Of a stretch of DNA of 64,000 bases, positions 38,537-48,098 are shown in pieces. The position numbers were made by a program, and so were the translations under genes. Position 1 is the first letter of the stretch. Each line of letters starts with the position of its first letter. Source of the DNA: Pseudomonadota bacterium (GTDB taxonomy: Bacteria; Pseudomonadota; Alphaproteobacteria; Rhizobiales; Xanthobacteraceae); the NCBI GenBank assembly GCA_023387735.1, contig JAEWHP010000031.1, forward strand, positions 104,548 through 168,547. Direction: 5' to 3'. Below the pieces are notes generated by a model. It did not search any database and was not told the origin of the DNA. It saw only the letters and a list, made by a program, of their open reading frames with translations.

Positions 38537-40042
38537 TCACTGCCGGCCTACCGTCACGCTGTCGCCGAGCTTTTCGATGTCAGGCAATGCCCACGACTTG
38601 TCGAAGAACGCCTCGGTTGGGCCGTAGAATCGGAAGTAGGCGAACCAGCCCTTGCCGGGGTTAGTCTGAACCCAGTTTGCCTCCTTGCCGGCAGGCGCCT
38701 TGGGGCCGAAGTAGACGTCTACCGAGCCGTCGCTGTTCTTTGCAATGTCGGTCTTGCGCGAGGAGATGTCCGGGCGGCCCTGTTCGGTGACAGGCATTTG
38801 TCGTGTGCCCTCGTCATAGGCGGTTACAGACCAGAAGTTCTTGGCCGGCGGATTGACCGGAACGCGCAGACGGTAGGTGTTGCTGCCGGAAAGCCAGGCG
38901 CCGGACTTGTCCTTGTAGGCGGCGATATAGCGCTGCCCGACGCCGGGGGTTTGCGTCAGCATGGCCTTGGAGACAACCACGGCTTCGTAGAACCATGCAG
39001 CGCGCTCATCGAACTGGTCGTAGGTCAGCGCCTTCTGGTCGACGGAAACGACAAGCGCGTGCTTCCAGTTGGTGCCGGGCCAGAACGGAGGCTCGACGCG
39101 CTTGTCGGATGTGTTGGCCTTGGCCATCGCTTCTCCGACGACGACCCCATCCTGAAGCAGTTTGGATTGGCGCGCATCGGGCTTGAAGGGCTGGCCTCTC
39201 TCGATCCCGAGGAACCTCAACTGCGCCAGGATAAACCTGTCACGCTCGTCGATCGGGTTGCGCTGGATCACTTCGTTGAGGCTGTCCCAATAAGCCATGC
39301 CCCGCGGCGGCATCTGGGTCCATTTCTTGTCGCCAGCGGTGCGGGCTGCCATGGGCGCCCCGGTGCCTTCTACGGTCCAGGTATAGGTCTTGATCTGGGG
39401 CACCATCTCGGCGATCGCCTTGTTCCGGTCCGGATCGATGATGCGGAATCCCGCGAGGATGTCGCGGCTCGTCGCCTGTATGACGAAGTAGCCAGGCGCT
39501 TCTACTGGCCCGTAGCCCGGCGGCATGATCAGATACTTGCCACCCTGACCTTTGTCGGGGCCGACGACACCGAGGTCGGCGAGGACCCGCTGCCAATTGT
39601 CGAGGATCATGCCGGCGATCAGCCCCTTCGGGACCTCGATGACGAACGGCCCCGATTCCTTCAGGTCGACGAATGTTGCGATATAGGGCGTCGTGTAGTT
39701 AGGCGTCAGGATCCCGAGCTTCTCGGCGAACGTGAAATACGTCAGCATCTCGCCGTTCTTGCCGCCGAAGACATCGTAGTGAGCTCGGCGCCACTCGTTG
39801 AGGCCAACCGCCGGGATGCCCCAGAGGTAGGCTTGGGACGCGCGCTGGAAGTCCATCTCGTCATACAGCTTCTGAGTCGTCTCCTTTGACGGGTAGCCGC
39901 TCTCGAAGCTGAGTTTGCCGATGCGGGTGTCGATCGTCTCCTGCGCCAGAGCGAGCGTGCTCATGCATACTCCAACCATCATCATAACAAGGGTCAGCAT
40001 TGATGTTCCAGACTTGGAGCAGTTTCTCGCAGACTTCGTCAT
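38537..40042 (-). CDS. DUF1254/DUF1214 exported protein (downstream copy)
   Basis: A 501-residue exported protein. GGAGAGGAGAG precedes the ATG at 40042. The signal peptide ends after MSTLALAQ. The DUF1254 domain comes first (RASQAYLWGIPAVGLNEWR, NYTTPYIATFVDLKESGPFVIEVP, DLGVVGPDKGQGGKYLIMPPGY). The DUF1214 domain is C-terminal (SNTYRLRVPVNPPAKNFWSV, DGSVDVYFGPKAPAGKEANW, PGKGWFAYFRFYGPTEAFFD). The function of the family is not established. It lies 40 nt after a paralogue of the same length, so this is a tandem duplication that has diverged strongly. A divergent AraC gene is the likely regulator. Confidence 0.88.
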   Translation of the reverse strand: MTKSARNCSKSGTSMLTLVMMMVGVCMSTLALAQETIDTRIGKLSFESGYPSKETTQKLYDEMDFQRASQAYLWGIPAVGLNEWRRAHYDVFGGKNGEMLTYFTFAEKLGILTPNYTTPYIATFVDLKESGPFVIEVPKGLIAGMILDNWQRVLADLGVVGPDKGQGGKYLIMPPGYGPVEAPGYFVIQATSRDILAGFRIIDPDRNKAIAEMVPQIKTYTWTVEGTGAPMAARTAGDKKWTQMPPRGMAYWDSLNEVIQRNPIDERDRFILAQLRFLGIERGQPFKPDARQSKLLQDGVVVGEAMAKANTSDKRVEPPFWPGTNWKHALVVSVDQKALTYDQFDERAAWFYEAVVVSKAMLTQTPGVGQRYIAAYKDKSGAWLSGSNTYRLRVPVNPPAKNFWSVTAYDEGTRQMPVTEQGRPDISSRKTDIAKNSDGSVDVYFGPKAPAGKEANWVQTNPGKGWFAYFRFYGPTEAFFDKSWALPDIEKLGDSVTVGRQ

Positions 40043-40082
40043 TTGAACTCTCCTCTCCTGAGTCAGCGTTGTTGAGCGATTG

Positions 40083-41588
40083 CTATTTGGTGCTCCCGAT
40101 CGTCGCTTGCTGCACTTGCACGACGTCGTCCGGTTTCCAGGACTGATCGAAGAACTCGACGCCGGTGCCGTAGAGGCGCAACGCGGCAAGGAAATTCCGG
40201 CCGCTCACGGTCTGGATCCAGTTCGACTCCGGAACGCTGGCTGGCTTTTCGGGGGCGAACCACACGTCGATTGAGCCATCGCCATTGATGGCGACCTTGT
40301 TGAAGCCGTTGATCGAGGGCAGGAGCTGCGGCGTCTCCGGCATGGTCCCGTCGGTGACGTTGTAGGCGGTGACGGCCCAGAACAATGCAGCCGGGGGATT
40401 GGGCGGCAGCCGCAGCTTGTAGATGTTCGAGCCGTTAAGGAACTCGCCCTTCGCGTCGCGTCCGGTGAAGGGATATTTCGAGCCTGCGCCCAGGGTGCGC
40501 ATGACCATGGCCGACGCGGTCGAATAGGCGAACTGGAAGTACGATGCGCGCTGATCGACGTCCAGATAGCCGTCCTGCAGCCACTCGGCGGTACCGCCGG
40601 CCCAGGTGTTCTCGTACTGGCGATCACTGTAGTAGCGCGTGCGGCCGTCGGGCCGGCCGAGCTGGCGGTTTGCCAGGATCATCCTCGGTGCGGTCTCTAC
40701 TGCCTTCTTCAGCAATTCCTGCTGCCTGGCGCTCGGATTGAACGGCTGCCCCTTGATGATGCCAATCGAGGCGAGCACGCCGCGCAGTTCGGGATCGATC
40801 GCCGCGACGGGCTCGTAGTCGACGAACGCCTTGAGCTTGGCCCAGTAGGTGTTGTCGACCGGATACATCATGTTGACACGTTTGCCGCTGCCGTTGGGGA
40901 ACTGCATCGGCTTGACGTCTCTTTCCATGGTCCACAGCGGATAGATGCGGGTTCGTTCCGCCAGCGCTACCGCCGGTTTGGGATCGGGGCCGTTGTCGCC
41001 TTTCGCCATCACGGTGCGGAAGAACAGAAAGACGTTGTAGGTCGACGACTTGAACGGGAAATACCCTTGTGGAATCTCGCCCTCGTACCCCGGGGGCAGC
41101 AGCAGATAGAGACCGCCACGTGCGCGATCGGGGCCGATTGCACCGACATCGGTGATCGTGCGCTGGAAGAAATCCGTGAACATGCCGATCACGTTTGGCG
41201 GCGCCGCAACTACTAGCGGACCGGTCTCTTTCAGATCGAGATAGCTCATGGAGTAGACGACGTCGGCATTCGGAGTCGGCACCCACGCCCGCGAGTCCAT
41301 CCGGTCCTTCCAGATCGGCAGGACGTTGTAGCCTTTCCCGAATGCGGCCTCTGAACCGTCGCGCAGGCCGATAACATTCAACGCCGGCTGCATCGTCATG
41401 TAGGCGTGGATCGCGCGCTGATAGAACAGCTCGTCGCGCAGCGCCTCGGCTTCGCCTTGAGGCAGCCAGTTGCCGTTGTTCAACTGCTTCATCAGCGGCG
41501 GAATTGCAGGCTGCTGCGCCATGGCGGGCGCAACGAGAAGCGATGAAACCATCAAAGCAGATGTCAGGATTGCGTTTCTTGTTTTCAC
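40083..41588 (-). CDS. DUF1254/DUF1214 exported protein (upstream copy)
   Basis: A 501-residue exported protein beginning MKTRNAILTSALMVSSLLVA with cleavage after APAMA. The same two domains are seen as in its neighbour: AIHAYMTMQPALNVIGLRDG, NADVVYSMSYLDLKETGPLV, DVGAIGPDRARGGLYLLLPPGYEG, and at the end SNIYKLRLPPNPPAALFWAV, DGSIDVWFAPEKPASVPESNW and RNFLAALRLYGTGVEFFDQSW. The role is unknown. Together with the 501-residue neighbour it forms a two-gene operon (40-nt gap). The 520-nt upstream region is shared with a divergent AraC regulator. Confidence 0.88.
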   Translation of the reverse strand: MKTRNAILTSALMVSSLLVAPAMAQQPAIPPLMKQLNNGNWLPQGEAEALRDELFYQRAIHAYMTMQPALNVIGLRDGSEAAFGKGYNVLPIWKDRMDSRAWVPTPNADVVYSMSYLDLKETGPLVVAAPPNVIGMFTDFFQRTITDVGAIGPDRARGGLYLLLPPGYEGEIPQGYFPFKSSTYNVFLFFRTVMAKGDNGPDPKPAVALAERTRIYPLWTMERDVKPMQFPNGSGKRVNMMYPVDNTYWAKLKAFVDYEPVAAIDPELRGVLASIGIIKGQPFNPSARQQELLKKAVETAPRMILANRQLGRPDGRTRYYSDRQYENTWAGGTAEWLQDGYLDVDQRASYFQFAYSTASAMVMRTLGAGSKYPFTGRDAKGEFLNGSNIYKLRLPPNPPAALFWAVTAYNVTDGTMPETPQLLPSINGFNKVAINGDGSIDVWFAPEKPASVPESNWIQTVSGRNFLAALRLYGTGVEFFDQSWKPDDVVQVQQATIGSTK

Positions 41589-42108
41589 GATGTTTCCTCC
41601 ACTGTTCGACCAAATAGGCGAGGCTGCTACGTCTTTCGTGCCTCAATCGGCAACAACGTTCGGGGGCCGCTTTGCGTCGTCGCCACGGACGCATGGGTCC
41701 GCCGGCTGCGGTCATCCTTGACCGCGTTCTCTCCGCGGCTCCATGGCCGCGCTGCCCGATCGAATTTCCAGGGCGAAATTCACCGGGGTCTCAGTTCATA
41801 TGTGGACCAATGATGATGCTGACCGGTGTTTCATCGCGGTCCGTCATTTGAGGACCATCGATGCCGGGCGGCCTGTTGCAAATGCCAGACGATTTCGGCG
41901 ACTGCGATATGCACTTTGTGCCAGTCAAGTGTGCCATTCTGCCGTCCTTTTCGAAATTTCCAGTCAAGGCGCAGCAGGCAGGCGCTCATCCGGATGAAGC
42001 CAACTCGAAAAGCATGAGAACATTAGCGTTTTCCGGCGCGCTCGCTCAATTGACGTTTTGTGCCAACGATTGACGTTTTGTGCCAAAATCAGCCTCTGCA
42101 TCCTGTGG
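41589..42108. other. divergent intergenic region between DUF1254 operon and AraC gene
   Basis: No gene is supported. The notable content is repeated TGTGCCA sites: two in a direct repeat next to the AraC start (42049-42086, listed separately) and two at 41915-41937. These could be binding sites of the AraC protein. The promoter of the DUF1254 pair should lie near 41600-41750. Confidence 0.5.
42049..42086. promoter_or_regulatory. 18-nt direct repeat, candidate AraC operator
   Basis: ATTGACGTTTTGTGCCAA occurs at 42049-42066 and again, identical, at 42069-42086. The period is 20 nt, about two helical turns, so both copies face the same side. Related TTGTGCCA and GTGTGCCA occur at 41916-41936. 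Direct repeats of this size are typical of AraC-family sites. Confidence 0.6.
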
Positions 42109-43140
42109 ATGAGGTCCGGCGTGGGTAGTGCAGTATCATCGACGCATTTTTCGACGAGCAACTTGCCCGTCACCGACCGGTTTGATGCCTGGCGCGACAA
42201 GATCTCGGTGATCTTCGACGTCGATCGTATCGGAGGATTCCGTCCAGCCTCGTTCGAGGCCAAGGTCGATGCGTATCAGATCGGCAATCTCGTCATCACG
42301 GATTCGAAGCAAGGCGAGCAAGCTTATTCGCTCTCGCCAAAGCGGACCCGCGTCGCTTCCATCGACTTGTTTCAAGTTGGGTTCTATCGGTCCGGCGGTT
42401 TCCGCGGCGATGCGAATGGCATCGCGATCGAGGGGAAGCCGGGTGACATACAGGTGCTCGATCTCGCGCAGCCGATGCATTCGGTCGAACCGGCTTCGGA
42501 CATGGTGTGCGTATTCCTTCCGCGCGAAATATTGCAGGAGAGGATCCGGGATCTCGACGGGCTGCACGGCATAGATCTTCGCTTCGGCCTGGGCCGACTG
42601 CTCGCGGACTACCTCGGTCTGCTCGCCGCACGTCTCCCCGAGATGCTGGAGAGCGAGGGCTACGTGGTGGCGAATGCGACGGTCGAGATGATAGCTGCCT
42701 GCCTGCGACCGACGGCTGCATCGATCCGCGACGCCCAATCGCCGATTCGCGAAGCGATCTTGGTTCGGGCCAAGAAGGTCATAGAGGGAAGCCTCCAATC
42801 GCCACGCCTCACGCCAGACTTCCTGTGCGGGAAGTTGGGTATATCGCGGCGATCCCTATACCGGCTGTTCGAGCCGCTCGGCGGCGTGCATCACTATATC
42901 TTGCGGCGTCGGCTGTGCCACATCGAGCGCGCGTTGCGCGATCCCGCCAACTGTGAGCGCATCGCGGACCTGGCGGCGCGCTTCGGCTTCACATGTCAGG
43001 AAACGTTCTGGCGGGCATTCAAGCGGCAGTATGGCGCGCCTCCTGGAGAGGTGCGCTCGTTCAACCTGTCACATCATCAAAGCGGGCTGATCGACGCCGA
43101 TATCGGCTTCGACCAGTGGCTCAAACAACTCCGAGCGTAA
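42109..43140 (+). CDS. AraC family transcriptional regulator
   Basis: A 343-residue activator from the ATG at 42109; longer in-frame starts (TTG at 42058) would run through the direct repeat. The N-terminal part is a cupin-like AraC_binding_2 sensing domain (residues about 20-190). The C-terminal pair of helix-turn-helix units runs LTPDFLCGKLGISRRSLYRL then ERIADLAARFGFTCQETFWR and FKRQYGAPPGEVR. It is divergent from the two DUF1254 genes, which are its most likely targets. The inducer is unknown. Confidence 0.88.
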   Translation: MRSGVGSAVSSTHFSTSNLPVTDRFDAWRDKISVIFDVDRIGGFRPASFEAKVDAYQIGNLVITDSKQGEQAYSLSPKRTRVASIDLFQVGFYRSGGFRGDANGIAIEGKPGDIQVLDLAQPMHSVEPASDMVCVFLPREILQERIRDLDGLHGIDLRFGLGRLLADYLGLLAARLPEMLESEGYVVANATVEMIAACLRPTAASIRDAQSPIREAILVRAKKVIEGSLQSPRLTPDFLCGKLGISRRSLYRLFEPLGGVHHYILRRRLCHIERALRDPANCERIADLAARFGFTCQETFWRAFKRQYGAPPGEVRSFNLSHHQSGLIDADIGFDQWLKQLRA

Positions 43141-43160
43141 GTCGTCTCCCGCCTGACCGA

Positions 43161-43958
43161 TCAGCGCAAACCGATGCTTTGCAGGAACGTGGGCGCCTGG
43201 GGCGCTTGCAGAGCCTGCTCCTGTGCCCGGGCGTCGGGTACGGGCGCGAGCGGTACCGGTGCGGCTGGCTCTTCCCTGTACCTGGCCCGGTAATGTTGTC
43301 GATGGGGCCGGACCTCTGCGCGGGCATCGCGGGCATTATGTGCGGACCGGGCCCGTCTTTGCTTCTTCGCGGGCTGGACGTGTGCTGCCGGCGGTGATTC
43401 TTGCGCGACACGTGCAGGCGTATCCTGCATGGCCTGAACCGGGGGGAGATTCTGCGAAGGCCTGGCGGGTTCGGGCTGAGCGCGCGCATCTTCCTCGGCC
43501 GCCCAGGCCTGGAACTGTCTGAACATGGCTTCGGACGGCGGCCGATCGACCTCGGGCTGATTCTGAGCGGCAGGCTCGGAAGCGGCAGCGGTTTCGGTGC
43601 GGGTCGGCGCGTCAGTCGCAACTTGCGGCGTATCCGGCGCGACGGCGATTTGCGAATCCTGCGCGGCGGCGATCGACGGCGTCGTTGCCGTCAACGAATC
43701 GGTGACGGGCTGGACCTCCGACTTGTCGGTCAAAGCAGCCGTGACATCCGCCACCAGCGAGGCCGGATTTCCCACCAACAGGATGGCGATGCCGATCGCT
43801 GTCGCCACTGCAGCGAAGATGCTGACTTTGAGGATTCGCGACGCGATCTCGGCTCTGTACCAGGCCTTGTCGATACCCGGCTCCCCGATCTCCTCGGCAT
43901 TCTCGGAGAGAAAGACGGGGAAACGGTCGTCCGGCGGGAAACTGTCTTTTGTCGCCAT
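43161..43958 (-). CDS. membrane-anchored Ala/Pro-rich hypothetical protein
   Basis: A 265-residue protein from the ATG at 43958; a TTG 66 nt upstream is possible. A charged cytoplasmic start (MATKDSFPPDDRFPVFL) leads to a single membrane helix (LKVSIFAAVATAIGIAILLV). A long low-complexity region rich in Ala, Pro, Gln and Glu follows. It is then basic (QPAKKQRRARSAHNARDARAE) and ends QAPTFLQSIGLR. No domain is recognised. It could be a periplasmic-facing wall or nucleic-acid-binding tether, but nothing proves it. It reads toward the AraC gene end to end and away from glnA. Confidence 0.75.
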   Translation of the reverse strand: MATKDSFPPDDRFPVFLSENAEEIGEPGIDKAWYRAEIASRILKVSIFAAVATAIGIAILLVGNPASLVADVTAALTDKSEVQPVTDSLTATTPSIAAAQDSQIAVAPDTPQVATDAPTRTETAAASEPAAQNQPEVDRPPSEAMFRQFQAWAAEEDARAQPEPARPSQNLPPVQAMQDTPARVAQESPPAAHVQPAKKQRRARSAHNARDARAEVRPHRQHYRARYREEPAAPVPLAPVPDARAQEQALQAPQAPTFLQSIGLR

Positions 43959-44133
43959 GTGATTGCTGCCGCCCTTGTTGTTCTGGCTCAGCAATAGCCT
44001 GTTCGCGCGGTCGAAAAGCGACAATCACCGCCATGATTTGGGAGAATCGTTGACTTCACTGGGACCGGGGAACTGCATCAGCGCGTCGAAGCGGTTGGAT
44101 GGGTAGAGCGCAGTGAAAGCGATCCTACAGGAG

Positions 44134-44168
44134 GCAAAACAAAAGGCGCCCCCTCGGGAGCGCCTTTC
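44134..44168 (-). terminator. rho-independent terminator of glnA
   Basis: On the minus strand AAAGGCGCTCCC pairs with the GGG-GCGCCTTT arm around a short loop, then TTTTGTTTTG follows. It begins about 40 nt after the glnA stop. Confidence 0.9.
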
Positions 44169-44207
44169 GCATTGTCAGGCAGTGACCGGCGGGCAAGCCC
44201 GCCGACA

Positions 44208-45617
44208 TCACAGCGAATAGTACATGTCGAATTCGACCGGATGCGGGGTCATCTCGAAGCGCTCGACCTCGGTCATCTTCAGCTCGATGTAGCTGTCGAT
44301 GAAGTCGTCGTCGAACACGCCGCCGTTCTTGAGGAAGGCGCGGTCCTTGTCGAGGTTTTCCAGCGCCTCGCGGAGCGAGCCGCACACCGTCGGGATCTGC
44401 TTCAGCTCTTCCTTCGGCAGGTCGTAGAGGTCCTTGTCCATCGCCGGGCCCGGATCGATCTTGTTCTTGATGCCGTCGAGGCCGGCCATCAGCATCGCGG
44501 CGAAGCCGAGATAGGGATTGGCCATCGGATCGGGGAAGCGGACTTCGACGCGCTTGGCCTTCGGGTTTGCCGTGTAGGGAATGCGGCAGGACGCCGAGCG
44601 GTTGCGCGCGGAGTAGGCGAGCAGCACGGGGGCTTCATAACCCGGGACGAGGCGCTTGTAGGAATTGGTCGACGGGTTGGTGAAGGCGTTGATCGCCTTG
44701 GCGTGCTTGATGATGCCGCCGATGTAGTGCAGGCAGGTCTCCGAGAGGTCGGCGTACTTGTTGCCGGCGAACACCGGCTTGCCGTCCTTCCAGATCGACT
44801 GGTGGACATGCATGCCCGAGCCATTGTCGCCATAGACCGGCTTCGGCATGAAGGTGGCGGTCTTGCCGTAGATGTGTGCGACCTGGTGGATGCAGTATTT
44901 GTAGATCTGCATCTGGTCGGCCATGTGCGTCAGCGTGTCGAACTTCATGCCGAGCTCGTGCTGGGCGGAAGCGACTTCGTGGTGGTGCTTCTCCACCTTG
45001 ACGCCCATCTTGGCCATGGCGCCGAGCATTTCGGAGCGCATGTCCTGCACCGAGTCCTGCGGCGGGACCGGGAAGTAGCCGCCCTTGGTGCGGATGCGGT
45101 GACCGAGGTTGCCGCCTTCATATTCGGTGTCCGAGTTGGTCGGCAGTTCCGAGGAGTCGAGCTTGAAGCCGGTGTTGTAGGGGGTGGTCTGGAAGCGGAC
45201 GTCGTCGAATACGAAGAACTCGGCTTCCGGTCCGACGAACACGGTGTCGCCGACGCCCGACGATTTCACCATCGCCTCGGCCTTCTTGGCCATGCCGCGC
45301 GGGTCGCGGTTGTAGGGCTCGCCAGTCGTCGGCTCCAGCACGTCGCAGGTGATGACCATGGTGGTCTCGGCGAAGAACGGATCGATCGTCGCAGTCACCG
45401 GGTCGGGCATCAAGCACATGTCGGATTCGTTGATCGCCTTCCAGCCGGCGATCGAGGAGCCGTCGAACATCGTGCCTTCGGCAAAGATTTCCTCGTCGAT
45501 CATGCTGATGTCGAAAGTCACGTGCTGCCACTTGCCGCGCGGATCGGTGAAGCGCAGGTCGACGTATTTCACGTCGTTGTCCTTGATCGATTTCAGGACG
45601 TCTTTGGCGGTCTTCAT
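44208..45617 (-). CDS. glnA: glutamine synthetase type I
   Basis: A 469-residue GSI making glutamine from glutamate, ammonia and ATP. Signatures are [17 protein letters not shown], the metal-site stretch GPEAEFF, the ATP-site region [16 protein letters not shown] and [10 protein letters not shown]. The adenylylation tyrosine lies in [10 protein letters not shown], so activity should be adjusted by GlnE in response to nitrogen. The length equals that of E. coli GlnA. It lies downstream of glnB with a 274-nt gap, which suggests a promoter of its own besides read-through. A strong terminator follows. Confidence 0.97.
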   Translation of the reverse strand: MKTAKDVLKSIKDNDVKYVDLRFTDPRGKWQHVTFDISMIDEEIFAEGTMFDGSSIAGWKAINESDMCLMPDPVTATIDPFFAETTMVITCDVLEPTTGEPYNRDPRGMAKKAEAMVKSSGVGDTVFVGPEAEFFVFDDVRFQTTPYNTGFKLDSSELPTNSDTEYEGGNLGHRIRTKGGYFPVPPQDSVQDMRSEMLGAMAKMGVKVEKHHHEVASAQHELGMKFDTLTHMADQMQIYKYCIHQVAHIYGKTATFMPKPVYGDNGSGMHVHQSIWKDGKPVFAGNKYADLSETCLHYIGGIIKHAKAINAFTNPSTNSYKRLVPGYEAPVLLAYSARNRSASCRIPYTANPKAKRVEVRFPDPMANPYLGFAAMLMAGLDGIKNKIDPGPAMDKDLYDLPKEELKQIPTVCGSLREALENLDKDRAFLKNGGVFDDDFIDSYIELKMTEVERFEMTPHPVEFDMYYSL

Positions 45618-45891
45618 GAATACCCCTTTTGGCTACTAACGGGTCGGTTTCCAGGATCCTGGAGCCATGCCAGCCCTGATTGCATCAGAACTTGGCTCCA
45701 GTCTTTGTTCTGACGCGGTTTCTTGCTGCGAACCGGTTTCCACTTCGCTTGAAAACGCTATTGACGGCACGACATTTCGCAGATGATCCGGTGAGACAAT
45801 CGCGAACGAAATCAGGCTGCCGAAGCAGCCCTTTTCCCGTTTCTCAGTCGCAAAATTCGGATAGCACCCGGCTTGGAGAGCGTCCAGCCCG

Positions 45892-46595
<704 letters not shown>

Positions 46596-48095
46596 ATGGA
46601 AGTTTTGACCACCGGTGAGATGGAGCGCGCCGATCGGCTGACGATCGCAGCCGGCACGCCCGGCTTCGCGCTGATGATGAGTGCGGGGCAGGCCGTAGCC
46701 GAAGCCGCGATGGACCTCGTCGAGGATGGGCCGATCGTCGTGGTCGCTGGCCGCGGCAACAATGGCGGCGATGGCTTTGTGGCTGCCGCCGAACTCGCGG
46801 CGCGCGGCCGCGAGGTGTCGGTCATCCTGCTCTGCGGGCGCGACACCCTGCAGGGCGATGCGGCGCTCGCTGCACGCGGCTGGAAGTATCCGGTGCTGCC
46901 GTTCAACCCGCAGGCGATCGGCAAGCCGGCGCTGATCATCGACGCGCTGTTCGGCGCCGGGCTCAATCGTCCGGTCAAGGGCGATCCGCTCGAGATGATC
47001 GAGGCGATCAATGCCAACGGCGCGCCCGTGCTCGCCGTCGACCTGCCGAGCGGGATCAACGGCACGACGGGCACGGTGATGGGCGCTGCGATCAACGCTG
47101 TGGAAACCGTGACGTTCTTCCGCCGCAAGCCGGCGCATCTCTTGATGCCGGGACGCAAGCACTGTGGCCGCGTTCGCGTCGCCGACATCGGCATCGATGC
47201 GCGCGTGCTTGCAGAGATCAGCCCCCAGACGTCGGAGAACGATCCGCAGAGCTGGCAGAAATCCTTTCCCGTTCCCGATATCGACGGCCACAAATATGCG
47301 CGCGGCCACGCGGTCGTGCTGTCCGGCGAACTCGCATCCACCGGCGCGGCCAGGCTTGCCGCGCGGGGTGCGCTGCGGGCAGGGGCGGGGCTGGTCACGC
47401 TGGCGTCGCCCCGCGATGCGCTTGCCGTCAACGCCGCGGCGTTGACGGCGGTGATGGTCCGCGCGGTCGACAACGTCATCCAGTTTGCCGAACTGCTTGA
47501 CGACAGGCGGCTCAATTCCGTCGTGATCGGACCCGGCGCCGGCATAGGCAGCCGCACGCGCGATCTCGTCCACACCGCGCTGTCCGCGAAACGCGCGCTC
47601 GTGCTCGATGCCGACGCGCTGACGAGTTTCGCCGAGGCGCCGGAGCGGCTGTTTGAAGCGATCAAGGCGAGCCACGATCCGCAGGTGGTGCTGACGCCGC
47701 ACGAGGGCGAGTTTCCGCGCCTGTTCAGCGATGGCAGCAACAAGCATCCCGGCCGCTCGAAGCTGGAGCGGGTGCGCGACGCCGCCGAGCGTAGTGGCGC
47801 GGTCGTGCTGCTGAAGGGACCGGATACGGTGGTGGCATCTCCCGACGGCCGCGCCAGCATCGCCTCCAACGCGCCGCCCTGGCTCGCCACTGCCGGCGCC
47901 GGCGACGTGCTCGCCGGGATCATTGCAGGGGTTCTGGCGCAAGGCGCGCCGGCCTTTGAAGCCGCCTGCATCGGCGTGTGGATGCACGGCGAAGCCGCGC
48001 GCGAAGCCGGCCCCGGCCTGATCGCGGAAGATCTCCCGGAAGTGCTGCCAGCGGTGTTCCGAAGGCTCTACGACGGGTTCGGGATTGAGTATTGA
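46596..48095 (+). CDS. nnrD: bifunctional NAD(P)H-hydrate epimerase/dehydratase
   Basis: A 499-residue fusion repairing NADHX and NADPHX. The N-terminal YjeF_N epimerase domain has VVVAGRGNNGGDGFVAA and LPSGINGTTG. The C-terminal ADP-dependent dehydratase domain has VIGPGAGIG, LTPHEGEFPRLF and ATAGAGDVLAGIIAGVLAQG, with the catalytic Asp in GAGDVL. The two domains are joined in the usual bacterial order and length. It diverges from glnB and ends 3 nt from the convergent gene's stop. Confidence 0.95.
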   Translation: MEVLTTGEMERADRLTIAAGTPGFALMMSAGQAVAEAAMDLVEDGPIVVVAGRGNNGGDGFVAAAELAARGREVSVILLCGRDTLQGDAALAARGWKYPVLPFNPQAIGKPALIIDALFGAGLNRPVKGDPLEMIEAINANGAPVLAVDLPSGINGTTGTVMGAAINAVETVTFFRRKPAHLLMPGRKHCGRVRVADIGIDARVLAEISPQTSENDPQSWQKSFPVPDIDGHKYARGHAVVLSGELASTGAARLAARGALRAGAGLVTLASPRDALAVNAAALTAVMVRAVDNVIQFAELLDDRRLNSVVIGPGAGIGSRTRDLVHTALSAKRALVLDADALTSFAEAPERLFEAIKASHDPQVVLTPHEGEFPRLFSDGSNKHPGRSKLERVRDAAERSGAVVLLKGPDTVVASPDGRASIASNAPPWLATAGAGDVLAGIIAGVLAQGAPAFEAACIGVWMHGEAAREAGPGLIAEDLPEVLPAVFRRLYDGFGIEY

Positions 48096-48098
48096 AAG

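Noticed and set aside
45715..45745. Possible sigma-54 promoter for glnA (GG-N10-GC on the minus strand, TGGAAACCGGTTCGCA)
   Set aside because: The spacing fits but the bases around both elements match poorly; spacing alone is expected by chance in this GC-rich DNA.
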